Shown here: positions 57,157-64,000 of the stretch, one piece after another
How the letters are laid out: each line of letters begins with the position of its first letter
Numbering within the stretch: position 1 is the first letter of the stretch
Source of the DNA: Eisenbergiella porci
Lineage (GTDB): Bacteria; Bacillota; Clostridia; Lachnospirales; Lachnospiraceae
Assembly: GCF_009696275.1 (NCBI RefSeq)
Contig: NZ_VUMI01000014.1
Location: 52,704 to 116,703 of the forward strand
Length of the DNA: 64,000 nt
Reading direction: 5' to 3'
Program-made: the position numbers and the translations under genes
The notes under the pieces: generated by a model
What the model was told of the DNA's origin: nothing
Seen by the model: the letters and a program-made list of their open reading frames with translations, nothing else
Database searches by the model: none

Positions 57157-58131
57157 TTAAATTGCAAGCAGCTTGCTGATTCTGTATTCGTATTCCGGAA
57201 TATCCTTCTGCATTGCCAGCGCATCCTCGATGTCAAAATCCTGGAATTCGCCGTGGCGGTAACCGATAACCCGGTTAGTTTTACCCTCGCAGAGGATATC
57301 CGCCGCAAGGCAGCCCATAATGGAGGCATAATAGCGATCCTTACAGGTAGGGCTTCCGCCTCGCTGCATGTAGCCCAGGATCGTCGCCCTGGTTTCCACA
57401 CCTGTGGCTGCTTCGATTCTTCTTGCCATGGAGGTGGAATGTCCGATACCCTCCGCATTGATAATCAGATGATGGGTTTTGCCCCGTTTTCTGTTGTTGA
57501 TGATGTTGTTGATGATGTTCTGCTCATTATAATCGTATTTTTCAGGAAGAAGGATATCCTCCGCGCCGTTGGCAACACCGCACCAGAGGGCAATATAACC
57601 GGCATTCCTGCCCATTACCTCAATAATGCTGCAGCGTTCATGGGAGGATGAGGTGTCCCTTACCTTATCGATTGCCTGCATGGCCGTATTCACCGCCGTG
57701 TCAAACCCGATCGTATAATCCGTACAGGCAATATCCAAATCAATGGTGCCGGGAAGGCCTATGGTGTTGATGCCGTGACGCGAGAGAGCCTGCGCTCCCT
57801 GATAGGAGCCGTCCCCGCCGATAACCACCAGACCGTCGATGCCATGCTTATGGCAGATTTCCGCACCCTTCTTCTGTCCGGCCTCCGTCTTAAATTCCTG
57901 GCAGCGGGCTGTGCCCAGCACGGTTCCGCCTCTCTGAATGATATCGGAAACGCTGCGGGCCTGCATATCCACGATTTCTTCATTTAAAAGGCCCTGATAG
58001 CCTCTCTTGATTCCCTTTACCTTAACTCCGTTGCTGATCGCCTTCCTGACAACGGCGCGGATTGCCGCGTTCATTCCCGGCGCATCGCCGCCGCTTGTCA
58101 ATATTCCAATAGTTTTAATAGCCTTTGCCAT
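57157..58131 (-). CDS. pfkA: ATP-dependent 6-phosphofructokinase
   Basis: Committed step of glycolysis. The 324-residue protein has the ATP site TSGGDAPGMNAAIRA, the GGDGSYQGA segment (Gly rather than Asp at the key position, as in ATP-dependent forms), the catalytic PGTIDLD (usually PGTIDND) with IGFDTAVNT, and VMGRNAGYIAL. GGAG precedes the ATG. Monocistronic with its own promoter and terminator. Confidence 0.96.
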   Translation of the reverse strand: MAKAIKTIGILTSGGDAPGMNAAIRAVVRKAISNGVKVKGIKRGYQGLLNEEIVDMQARSVSDIIQRGGTVLGTARCQEFKTEAGQKKGAEICHKHGIDGLVVIGGDGSYQGAQALSRHGINTIGLPGTIDLDIACTDYTIGFDTAVNTAMQAIDKVRDTSSSHERCSIIEVMGRNAGYIALWCGVANGAEDILLPEKYDYNEQNIINNIINNRKRGKTHHLIINAEGIGHSTSMARRIEAATGVETRATILGYMQRGGSPTCKDRYYASIMGCLAADILCEGKTNRVIGYRHGEFQDFDIEDALAMQKDIPEYEYRISKLLAI

Positions 58132-58231
58132 GAATTATCCTCCAGTCTGCCGCCCTGTGCGGTCATCGTGAAATGGTGTCCCATTTTGCAGCACCTCTTT
58201 TTGGCGTCTTTTCTTAACTGATCTTGTTTTT

Positions 58232-58260
58232 ATTTTAATCTATACACGGTTTGTTTTCAA
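58232..58260 (-). promoter_or_regulatory. promoter of pfkA
   Basis: Minus-strand TTGAAA (58255-58260) and TAAAAT (58232-58237), 17-base spacer, ~100 bases before pfkA. The leader contains an AAATGG/CCATTT hairpin at about 58170-58186. Confidence 0.65.
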
Positions 58261-58303
58261 TCCTTTTCTCGGATTCCGTGCTTCCGGCGCTGCACATTTT
58301 TAA

Positions 58304-58395
58304 CTGTCCCGTCCCTTCACAGTTACTGCCGGAATCCATCCTGAATCGTCCCTGACGATGGATTTTGGCATTTCTGAATCTCTTTCTTACGGTCA
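58304..58395. repeat. dispersed intergenic repeat, copy B
   Basis: Partner of 39881-39969 with ~80% identity. Here TGCCGGAATCCATC (58327-58340) pairs with GATGGATTTTGGCA over 14 positions with two G-U pairs, a complete hairpin on the plus strand. A tail continues to 58430 (GGCAGTAAATGCGCAG...GGAACTGTAAC) that resembles 772-840. It occupies the 305-base dnaE-pfkA gap upstream of the pfkA promoter. Confidence 0.72.
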
Positions 58396-58436
58396 GGGCA
58401 GTAAATGCGCAGACCTGTCGGAACTGTAACCTGATT

Positions 58437-61400
58437 TTAAACCACCCTGATATTGCTTTCCCCGTACAGCTCCGATAATCTGGACACCAGCTCCTTATCC
58501 GCCTTCACATTCCTGTTGGGCGGCAGCGCCTTTTTGGCCTTGGGATTTTCCACATAGATAACGACGCCGTCATTTCCGTCGGACTGGGCAAGAAGCTCCA
58601 GCAGCGCTTTTTCCGTCTTCTCATATGCTTCCTTTGTGGGGAATTTAATCCACAGTGTCTTCCTGATATCGTCAAAGGCCTGGATGGATTCACAGATCAG
58701 CTTGCCGTCCCGATCCTCCTCCGCGGAGGCGCGGCCTTTGATGAACACCTTGCTGTCCTCCGTCAGTTTGGCGCTTTCCTGCTCATAAACCTTGGGAAAA
58801 ACAACAACCTCCACAGTGCCCACCAGATCTTCTAGGGTCAGGAATGCCATCACCTTATCGTTCCTGGTATACTTGATTTTTTTATCGGAAATCATGCCGC
58901 CTATGGTCACCCGTTCCTGATCGCGCACATTCATTTCCCCGGTTTCCTCATCCAGCAGGAAATCCGCCGTTGTTCTTGTAATGTGCTTCCTCCAGGTCTG
59001 CTCATATTCCTCCAGGGGATGTCCGCTGACATAAATGCCAAGGACCTCCTTCTCAAAGCCCAGGAGCAGCTCCTTGGAATATTCCCCCACGTCGGGCAGG
59101 CGGATTTCAAATTCGCCCTTGTCTTCCTCATCCACCAGATCAAAAAGGCTCATCTGGCCCGCCAGGTTATTCTTTTTATTATGCTGCTGGGCATCCATCA
59201 TCTGCACAAAAACGCTCATAAACTGTTTTCTTGTGCCGCCAAGCCCGTCGAAGGTGCCTGATTTGATAAAATTTTCCACCGTCCGTTTGTTGACTTCGGA
59301 GTTAGCCATGCGGGTCACGAAATCCTGAATGCTCAAAAACGGGCCTCTTGCCTCACGTTCCGCGGTAACCTGATCGATCACAGGCCTTCCCACGCCCTTA
59401 ATTGCGGTCAACGCATACCTGATGGAACCGCCGGACACGGAAAAACCGGCCTCTCCTTCATTGATATCCGGAGGGAGGATTTTAATGCCCATGGATCGGC
59501 AGGTGAGGATATATTCGGAAACCTTGCCCGGGTTATCAATGACGGACGTAAGCAGCGCCGCCATGAATTCCACGGGATAGTAATACTTCAGATAAGCGGT
59601 CTGGTAGGAAACCACCGCGTAGCAGGCCGCATGGGACTTGTTGAAGGCATATTTGGCAAAATCCATCATTTCTTCATAAATCGTCCCCGCAACTTCCGCG
59701 GAAATCCCGTTGCTCACACAGCCCGGAACGCCTTCTTCCTCGTTGCCGTAAATAAAGTTCGAACGTTCCTTCTCCATAACCGACTGTTTTTTCTTGCTCA
59801 TGGCACGGCGCACCAGGTCGCTTCGTCCCATGGTATAACCGCCCAGATCACGCACGATCTGCATTACCTGCTCCTGGTACACAATACAGCCGTAGGTCGG
59901 CTCCAGAATCGGCTTCAGCTGCGGGCAGAGATAGGTGATGCTGGCCGCATTGTTCTTGCCCTTAATATAGCGCGGGATAAAGTCCATGGGGCCCGGCCGG
60001 TACAGGGAAATTCCTGCGATGATATCCTCCAGGTTCTGGGGCTTGAGCTCCTTCATGAAGTTTTTCATCCCGCCGCTTTCCACCTGGAACACGCCGTCCG
60101 TCCTGCCTGTTCCGATGGAATCCAGGACAGCTTTGTCGTTAAAATCCACATTGTCCATATCCAGCTTCACACCGGTGTCCTTTTCCACCAGGCGCACCGC
60201 GTTCTGGATTACCGTAAGGGTACGCAGCCCCAGGAAGTCCATTTTCAGAAGGCCCAGCTCCTCCAGCGTCGTCATGGTGAACTGGGTGGTAATGCAGCCG
60301 TCGGAACCGCGGGAAAGCGGCACAAATTCGTCCGCGCTCTCCGGACAGATAACCACGCCGGCAGCATGCATGGAGGTATGTCTGGGAAGACCCTCCAGGC
60401 GCTTGCTCATATCAATAAGGACCTTTACCTGCTCATCGGATTCATAGAGCTTTCTCAGCTCCGGATTGGCCTGCAGCGCCCTGTCAATGGTCACGTTCAG
60501 CTCATTGGGTATCATTTTTGCGATACCGTCCACATAGGAATAGGGAAGATCCATTACCCGGCCCACATCCCGGATAACACCCTTGGCCGCCATGGTACCG
60601 AAGGTGACGATCTGCACTACCTTTTCAGAGCCGTATTTTCTTCCCACGTAGTCGATGACCTCCTGCCTTCTTTCGAAGCAGAAGTCAATATCAATATCCG
60701 GCATGGACACACGCTCCGGATTGAGGAAACGTTCAAAAAGCAGATTATATTTAATAGGATCAATATTCGTTATTTTCAGGCAGTAGGACACAATGCTGCC
60801 AGCCGCCGAGCCTCTTCCGGGGCCTACCATGATATCGTTGCTTTTGGCATAATTAATAAAATCCCAGACGATGAGGAAATAATCCACATAGCCCATGCGT
60901 TTGATAATGCCAAGCTCATAATCCAGCCGTTCCCTGAGCGTACCGTCATCCTCAGGGTAACGTTCTTTAAGCCCGTCGTCGCACAGCTTATTCAGATAGC
61001 CCCAGGAATCATAGCCTTCGGGCACCTCAAAATGAGGCAGCTTTGTCACGCCGAATTCGATTTCCACATTACAGCGGTCCGCTATGGACTGGGTATTCTC
61101 CACCGCCTCCCAGGCGTAGGGGAACAGCCCCTTCATTTCTTCCTCGCTCTTTACATAATACTGGCCGCCCTCGTAGCGCATACGGTCCTCGTCCGCCAGC
61201 TTCTTCCCGGTCTGGATACACAGCAGGATATCATGAGGCTTCTCGTCCTCTCTATAGGTATAATGCACGTCGTTGGTGGCTACCAGAGGGATATCAAGAT
61301 CCTTGCTTATGGAAAGCAGCGCCGTATTCACCGTATGCTGCGCCGGGATACCGTGATCCTGCAGCTCCAGGAAAAAATTCCCCTTGCCAAAGCATTCCTG

Positions 61401-61886
61401 GTACTTAAGCGCCGACTTTTTGGCTTCGTCTATGAGGCCCTTCTGGATATTCCTGGCCACTTCTCCTGCAAGACAGGCGGACAGGGCGATAATGCCCTCA
61501 TGGTAACGGTTCAGAATCTCCATATCCACACGGGGCTTATAGTAATAGCCCTCCGTAAAGCCCTTGCTCACAATTTTCATCAGATTGGCATAGCCGGTAT
61601 TGTTTTCCGCCAGCAGCACCAGATGGTAATACCGGTCGTCCCCGCCGGTCAGCTCCTTATCAAAACGGGAATTGGGCGCCACATAGACCTCACAGCCCAG
61701 GATGGGCTTGATTCCCGCTTCCTTCGCAGCCCGGTAGAAATCAATTACGCCATACATCACTCCATGGTCGGTGATGGCCGCGCTGTCCATGCCCAGTTCT
61801 TTTACCCGTTTTACATACTCTTTTATCTTATTCGACCCGTCCAGAAGGCTGTATTCCGTATGGACGTGAAGATGTGCAAATGCCAT
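58437..61886 (-). CDS. dnaE: DNA polymerase III subunit alpha
   Basis: A 1149-residue replicative polymerase of the DnaE type. N-terminal PHP domain (HLHVHTEYSLLDGSNKI), polymerase core with GPGRGSAAGSIVSYCL and PDIDIDFCFERRQEVIDYV (catalytic aspartates), then thumb/fingers, a helix-hairpin-helix region near residue 820, and a C-terminal OB fold (VTIGGMISDKKIKYTRNDKVMAFLTLED). No exonuclease domain is inserted, so it is not PolC. It starts 3 bases after the DUF89 gene, whose end supplies the AAAGGAG site. Confidence 0.97.
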   Translation of the reverse strand: MAFAHLHVHTEYSLLDGSNKIKEYVKRVKELGMDSAAITDHGVMYGVIDFYRAAKEAGIKPILGCEVYVAPNSRFDKELTGGDDRYYHLVLLAENNTGYANLMKIVSKGFTEGYYYKPRVDMEILNRYHEGIIALSACLAGEVARNIQKGLIDEAKKSALKYQECFGKGNFFLELQDHGIPAQHTVNTALLSISKDLDIPLVATNDVHYTYREDEKPHDILLCIQTGKKLADEDRMRYEGGQYYVKSEEEMKGLFPYAWEAVENTQSIADRCNVEIEFGVTKLPHFEVPEGYDSWGYLNKLCDDGLKERYPEDDGTLRERLDYELGIIKRMGYVDYFLIVWDFINYAKSNDIMVGPGRGSAAGSIVSYCLKITNIDPIKYNLLFERFLNPERVSMPDIDIDFCFERRQEVIDYVGRKYGSEKVVQIVTFGTMAAKGVIRDVGRVMDLPYSYVDGIAKMIPNELNVTIDRALQANPELRKLYESDEQVKVLIDMSKRLEGLPRHTSMHAAGVVICPESADEFVPLSRGSDGCITTQFTMTTLEELGLLKMDFLGLRTLTVIQNAVRLVEKDTGVKLDMDNVDFNDKAVLDSIGTGRTDGVFQVESGGMKNFMKELKPQNLEDIIAGISLYRPGPMDFIPRYIKGKNNAASITYLCPQLKPILEPTYGCIVYQEQVMQIVRDLGGYTMGRSDLVRRAMSKKKQSVMEKERSNFIYGNEEEGVPGCVSNGISAEVAGTIYEEMMDFAKYAFNKSHAACYAVVSYQTAYLKYYYPVEFMAALLTSVIDNPGKVSEYILTCRSMGIKILPPDINEGEAGFSVSGGSIRYALTAIKGVGRPVIDQVTAEREARGPFLSIQDFVTRMANSEVNKRTVENFIKSGTFDGLGGTRKQFMSVFVQMMDAQQHNKKNNLAGQMSLFDLVDEEDKGEFEIRLPDVGEYSKELLLGFEKEVLGIYVSGHPLEEYEQTWRKHITRTTADFLLDEETGEMNVRDQERVTIGGMISDKKIKYTRNDKVMAFLTLEDLVGTVEVVVFPKVYEQESAKLTEDSKVFIKGRASAEEDRDGKLICESIQAFDDIRKTLWIKFPTKEAYEKTEKALLELLAQSDGNDGVVIYVENPKAKKALPPNRNVKADKELVSRLSELYGESNIRVV

Positions 61887-61889
61887 GGA

Positions 61890-62759
61890 TTATTGACTCC
61901 TTTCCCGGACAAACATGCCCTTGTTTTTTTCCATTCCGAACCTTTGCTGGAACCAGTCGCATTTACAGAGGAAGGAATAATAGACATTCAGGCCGCAGCC
62001 ATGCATGGTTTCAAAATTACCCTGTCCCTTTGCCAGGATCACATCCGCCTCGTCCAGAAGCCGCCTCGTCTGTTCATCCACATAGGCAAGAGGCGTCCCT
62101 GCCACGCCGCAGCCGTTGCCCGTTACCTTAGCCACCTCGCACAGCCCCACCTGGACAGCGTCCTCCATAGTTGCATCATTCAGGGTATTCTCCCCCCGCA
62201 CCAGAACGGTCAGATCCAATCCGGGAAAACGCTTCTGCATTTCTTCAACGACCAGCTTATCGCAAACGATCTCGCCGCAGTTATCAGTTATGTAAACCAT
62301 TTTATCTGCCTTTTCCAAATCGTCCAGCAGCCGGGCATATACCTGCTCATCCATACGATCCTGCGCCGCCTCATTCAGAAGCTGAAAAAGCGTCTCCTTG
62401 TCCACGCTGGAGGCCATGCCGAAATCAATATAATTGGCAACCCGCGCATAGACAAACGCCGTATGCAGCGGATCCTCCCCCGCCGCCATCGCCGCCCGGA
62501 TATCAGGCTCCACCGATAACATAAGCTCATTAAATTCCTTTTTAATCTTATCATAATCCGTTACCGGGCCGAAAATACCGCGGTAAACTTCATTAATCCT
62601 CTCCACCAGAACAGGTGCCGAGTCCTGCGGGCTGCTTTCCCCGATAATCCGGGCGACCTGCTTTATAAAGGCATCCCTGTCCTCCTCAGTCCCCATTCCC
62701 CTGACTCTCTCTTCCTGCCTGTCCACAAGACAGCGCATACAGGATGCACACAGCTTCAT
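61890..62759 (-). CDS. DUF89/ARMT1-like metal-dependent phosphatase
   Basis: A 289-residue protein of the DUF89 family: N-terminal CxxC pair (LCASCMRCLVDRQ), VYITDNCGEIVCDK, LVRGENTLNDATMEDA, and ILAKGQGNFETMHG. These Asn/Asp residues form the metal site of known DUF89 phosphatases, proposed to remove damaged or excess phosphometabolites. The ATG at 62759 gives a normal family start (MKLCASCMRC); an upstream GTG has no ribosome binding site. Upstream partner of dnaE in a two-gene unit. Confidence 0.9.
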   Translation of the reverse strand: MKLCASCMRCLVDRQEERVRGMGTEEDRDAFIKQVARIIGESSPQDSAPVLVERINEVYRGIFGPVTDYDKIKKEFNELMLSVEPDIRAAMAAGEDPLHTAFVYARVANYIDFGMASSVDKETLFQLLNEAAQDRMDEQVYARLLDDLEKADKMVYITDNCGEIVCDKLVVEEMQKRFPGLDLTVLVRGENTLNDATMEDAVQVGLCEVAKVTGNGCGVAGTPLAYVDEQTRRLLDEADVILAKGQGNFETMHGCGLNVYYSFLCKCDWFQQRFGMEKNKGMFVRERSQ

Positions 62760-62862
62760 TGCGTTATCTGACCTTTCCGACCCCTGACCAAAACTGCGGG
62801 CGCATAACACATTCTTCCTGCCCTTAGGGTTCCTGTTTTCCACAAAAATTATTACTGCAATT

Positions 62863-62891
62863 ACTGTACCATGCGGGGGGGATTTTTACAA
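62863..62891 (-). promoter_or_regulatory. promoter of the DUF89-dnaE unit
   Basis: Minus-strand TTGTAA (62886-62891) and TACAGT (62863-62868), 17-base spacer that contains a run of seven C. It lies only ~25 bases outside giant palindromic element 2. Confidence 0.65.
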
Positions 62892-62914
62892 TATGGAATG
62901 TAGGGAGTGGTACG

Positions 62915-63111
62915 CCTTGAGAGCGGCGGGGGATGGGGGGGGGCGGAAGGGGCGGGGGTTTTCGGGTTCCTGTCAGGCTGGGCATTGCGATGAGCCTTGG
63001 GCAAAAATTCTGTCAGTTCCTTCCAGAATTTTAAGTCTCATCTCCATAGCCTGAAAAGGAAACCCGAAAACCCCCGCCCCTTCCGCCCCCCATCCCCCGC
63101 CGCTCTCAAGG
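62915..63111. repeat. giant palindromic element 2 with structured core
   Basis: Arms 62915-62970 and 63058-63111 match over ~54 bp with only a 3-base and a 1-base indel, and a weaker match extends the stem outward to about 62898/63122. The interior core (62973-63054) is homologous to that of element 1, in the same orientation. Stems are TCAGGCT/AGCCTGA, GATGAG/CTCATC and AAAATTCTG/CAGAATTTT. Relative to element 1 two pairs have changed on both sides. The arms are also G-rich/C-rich but are not the same sequence as element 1 arms. Confidence 0.9.
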
Positions 63112-63279
63112 CTGCCTCTACATTATTGTAAAAAGGAAGGTAGAAAGAAAAGAGAGTAAAGAAGGGAAAGATTGATGTTGGACAGTTGAGGTTTACTCAC
63201 TTTAGTATATTGTTTCCCGGGCAGTAAATTAGAACACTTTTTTATGGTCCGTTTATAAAAAAATCTGCCGGGTAAAGAG

Positions 63280-63631
63280 CCTCAGGTCCAGTCCCATTCT
63301 CCCTGTCCACGGTGGGGCGTCGTCCGGCTGGCTGTTTTGAGGGGGATGCTGTGGGGGTATTTCCTGCTCCATTGGAAAAAACGGTGGATGTTTCTTACTG
63401 TTGCGGGATACCGGAATTATGCCGTCCTTAGCGGCTTGTCCGCCGAACACCAGCGGCAGAGCCGCTGGTGTGAGAAGTTCAGCCGCGTTGGCAGGATTCT
63501 GGTATTCCGGGACAGTTAGAAACACCCCGTTTTTGAGGCTGGAGCAGGAAACACCCCCACAGCATCCCCCTCAAAACAGCCAGCCGGACGACGCCCCGCT
63601 GGGGACAGGGAGGATAGGACTGGGCCTGAGG
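63280..63631. repeat. giant palindromic element 3, different interior
   Basis: Arms of 91 bp (63280-63370 and 63541-63631) differ at about eight positions, several of them G-T wobbles; the central ~45 bp are perfect. The 170-nt interior folds again: an imperfect ~48-bp inverted repeat flanks a perfect CACCAGCGGC/GCCGCTGGTG hairpin (63448-63470). The core shared by elements 1 and 2 is absent. It starts 18 bases after the stop of the small membrane protein gene. Confidence 0.88.
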
Positions 63632-63648
63632 CGCCCTTCCATTCCCGA

Positions 63649-63876
63649 TCAGTTTCTTCTTATTAAAATAACAACCGCTCCGGCATAGCCTGCGGTGAGG
63701 GCGAGGAAGGCGGCTGCGGCGGCAGGGGTGACAGGGAGCAGGTTTTGCAGCAGCGGGGTTATGATTAGGCCTGCGGCAAACCACAGAATGGTATTGGCAA
63801 TGAGAAATAATTTTGGGGGTAATTTGTATAGAAGTGTCTTCAGTGAGAATTGAGGGGTGATTGTATTGTTTTCCAT
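63649..63876 (-). CDS. small two-helix membrane protein
   Basis: A 75-residue protein from the ATG at 63876 (MENNTITPQ; GGGGA 6 bases upstream). It has a short polar N terminus, two hydrophobic helices (LFLIANTILWFAAGLIITPLL and AAAAAFLALTAGYAGAVVILI) and a short basic tail (RRN). I do not recognise it. Its 3' end abuts giant palindromic element 3. The remaining bases to the right edge show no gene. Confidence 0.6.
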   Translation of the reverse strand: MENNTITPQFSLKTLLYKLPPKLFLIANTILWFAAGLIITPLLQNLLPVTPAAAAAFLALTAGYAGAVVILIRRN

Positions 63877-64000
63877 ATAAATCCCCATTCCGCCGCCTTC
63901 GGCTGGCGGCACAAATAGTAATGAAAGTGTTCCAACTCTCTACGCTGTGTTGTAAAATAGTTTGTGAGAAGCTACACTACAAAGCACGGGAGGAGGAGTT

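Noticed and set aside
59631..62519. Very long open reading frame (962 codons) on the plus strand
   Set aside because: It lies opposite dnaE and the DUF89 gene, both of which have clear family motifs; the opposite frame has no recognisable domain and no ribosome binding site.
63253..63784. Short open frames around 63.3-63.8 kb with repeated PPQHPPQNSQPDDAP peptides
   Set aside because: The repeated peptide on both strands is a by-product of the 91-bp palindromic arms of element 3.

Overview
The window looks like a chromosomal segment from a gut-type Clostridia of the family Lachnospiraceae. The evidence is Firmicutes ribosomal protein and RNA polymerase gene order, Clostridia-type leaders and terminators, a type III pantothenate kinase, Ktr potassium uptake, SleB-like wall hydrolases, and sialic acid and xyloside catabolism. 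Nearly all genes lie on the minus strand. The only convincing plus-strand genes are the nanA-like lyase and the SGNH esterase at 38.2-39.9 kb. No phage genes, integrases, transposases, rRNA, tRNA or CRISPR array were seen.

Layout, from low to high coordinate. (1) 0.1-17.1 kb: information-processing block rpsL, rpoC, rpoB, rplL, rplJ, then an unusual three-gene membrane/CapA operon, then rplA, rplK, nusG, secE, rpmG, with recognisable promoters, an L10-type leader and attenuators. (2) 17.3-31.3 kb: a coupled biosynthetic operon reading NRPS (C-A-T-C-A-T-R), sensor kinase, REC/HD-GYP response regulator, acyl-AMP ligase, ACP, Sfp-type phosphopantetheinyl transferase. The gene set predicts an N-acylated dipeptide released reductively as an aldehyde, with a c-di-GMP-linked two-component system embedded in the same translationally coupled unit. 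(3) 31.4-34.6 kb: an acyl-CoA carboxyltransferase with a FabT-like palindrome in its leader, UDP-galactopyranose mutase and a small HTH protein. (4) 34.9-42.1 kb: a sialic acid catabolic locus (nanE, YhcH, ROK kinase, RpiR regulator; divergent nanA and esterase) beside a GH120-type beta-xylosidase. (5) 42.4-50.1 kb: housekeeping genes greA, dusB, coaX, birA, argF, and an NfeD/SPFH pair. (6) 50.3-53.1 kb: two SH3/SleB wall hydrolases sharing a promoter-proximal motif. (7) 53.3-62.8 kb: proC, SpoU methyltransferase, ktrA/ktrB, pfkA, dnaE and a DUF89 protein. (8) 62.9-64 kb: two giant palindromic elements and a small membrane protein.

The most unusual signal is non-coding. Three very long inverted-repeat elements lie at 17293-17556, 62915-63111 and 63280-63631. 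The first two share an ~82-85 nt structured core with compensatory base-pair changes, but each has its own long, nearly or fully perfect arms (84 bp perfect in the first). The third has 91-bp arms and a different, itself folded, interior. A smaller recurrent module, a hairpin followed by GATGGGAGCAAA, serves as the ribosome binding site of several genes and is duplicated between the NRPS and kinase genes. A ~90 bp intergenic repeat occurs at 39.9 and 58.3 kb.

All functional statements are read from sequence by eye. Promoter calls are matches to the sigma-A consensus. No database search was run.
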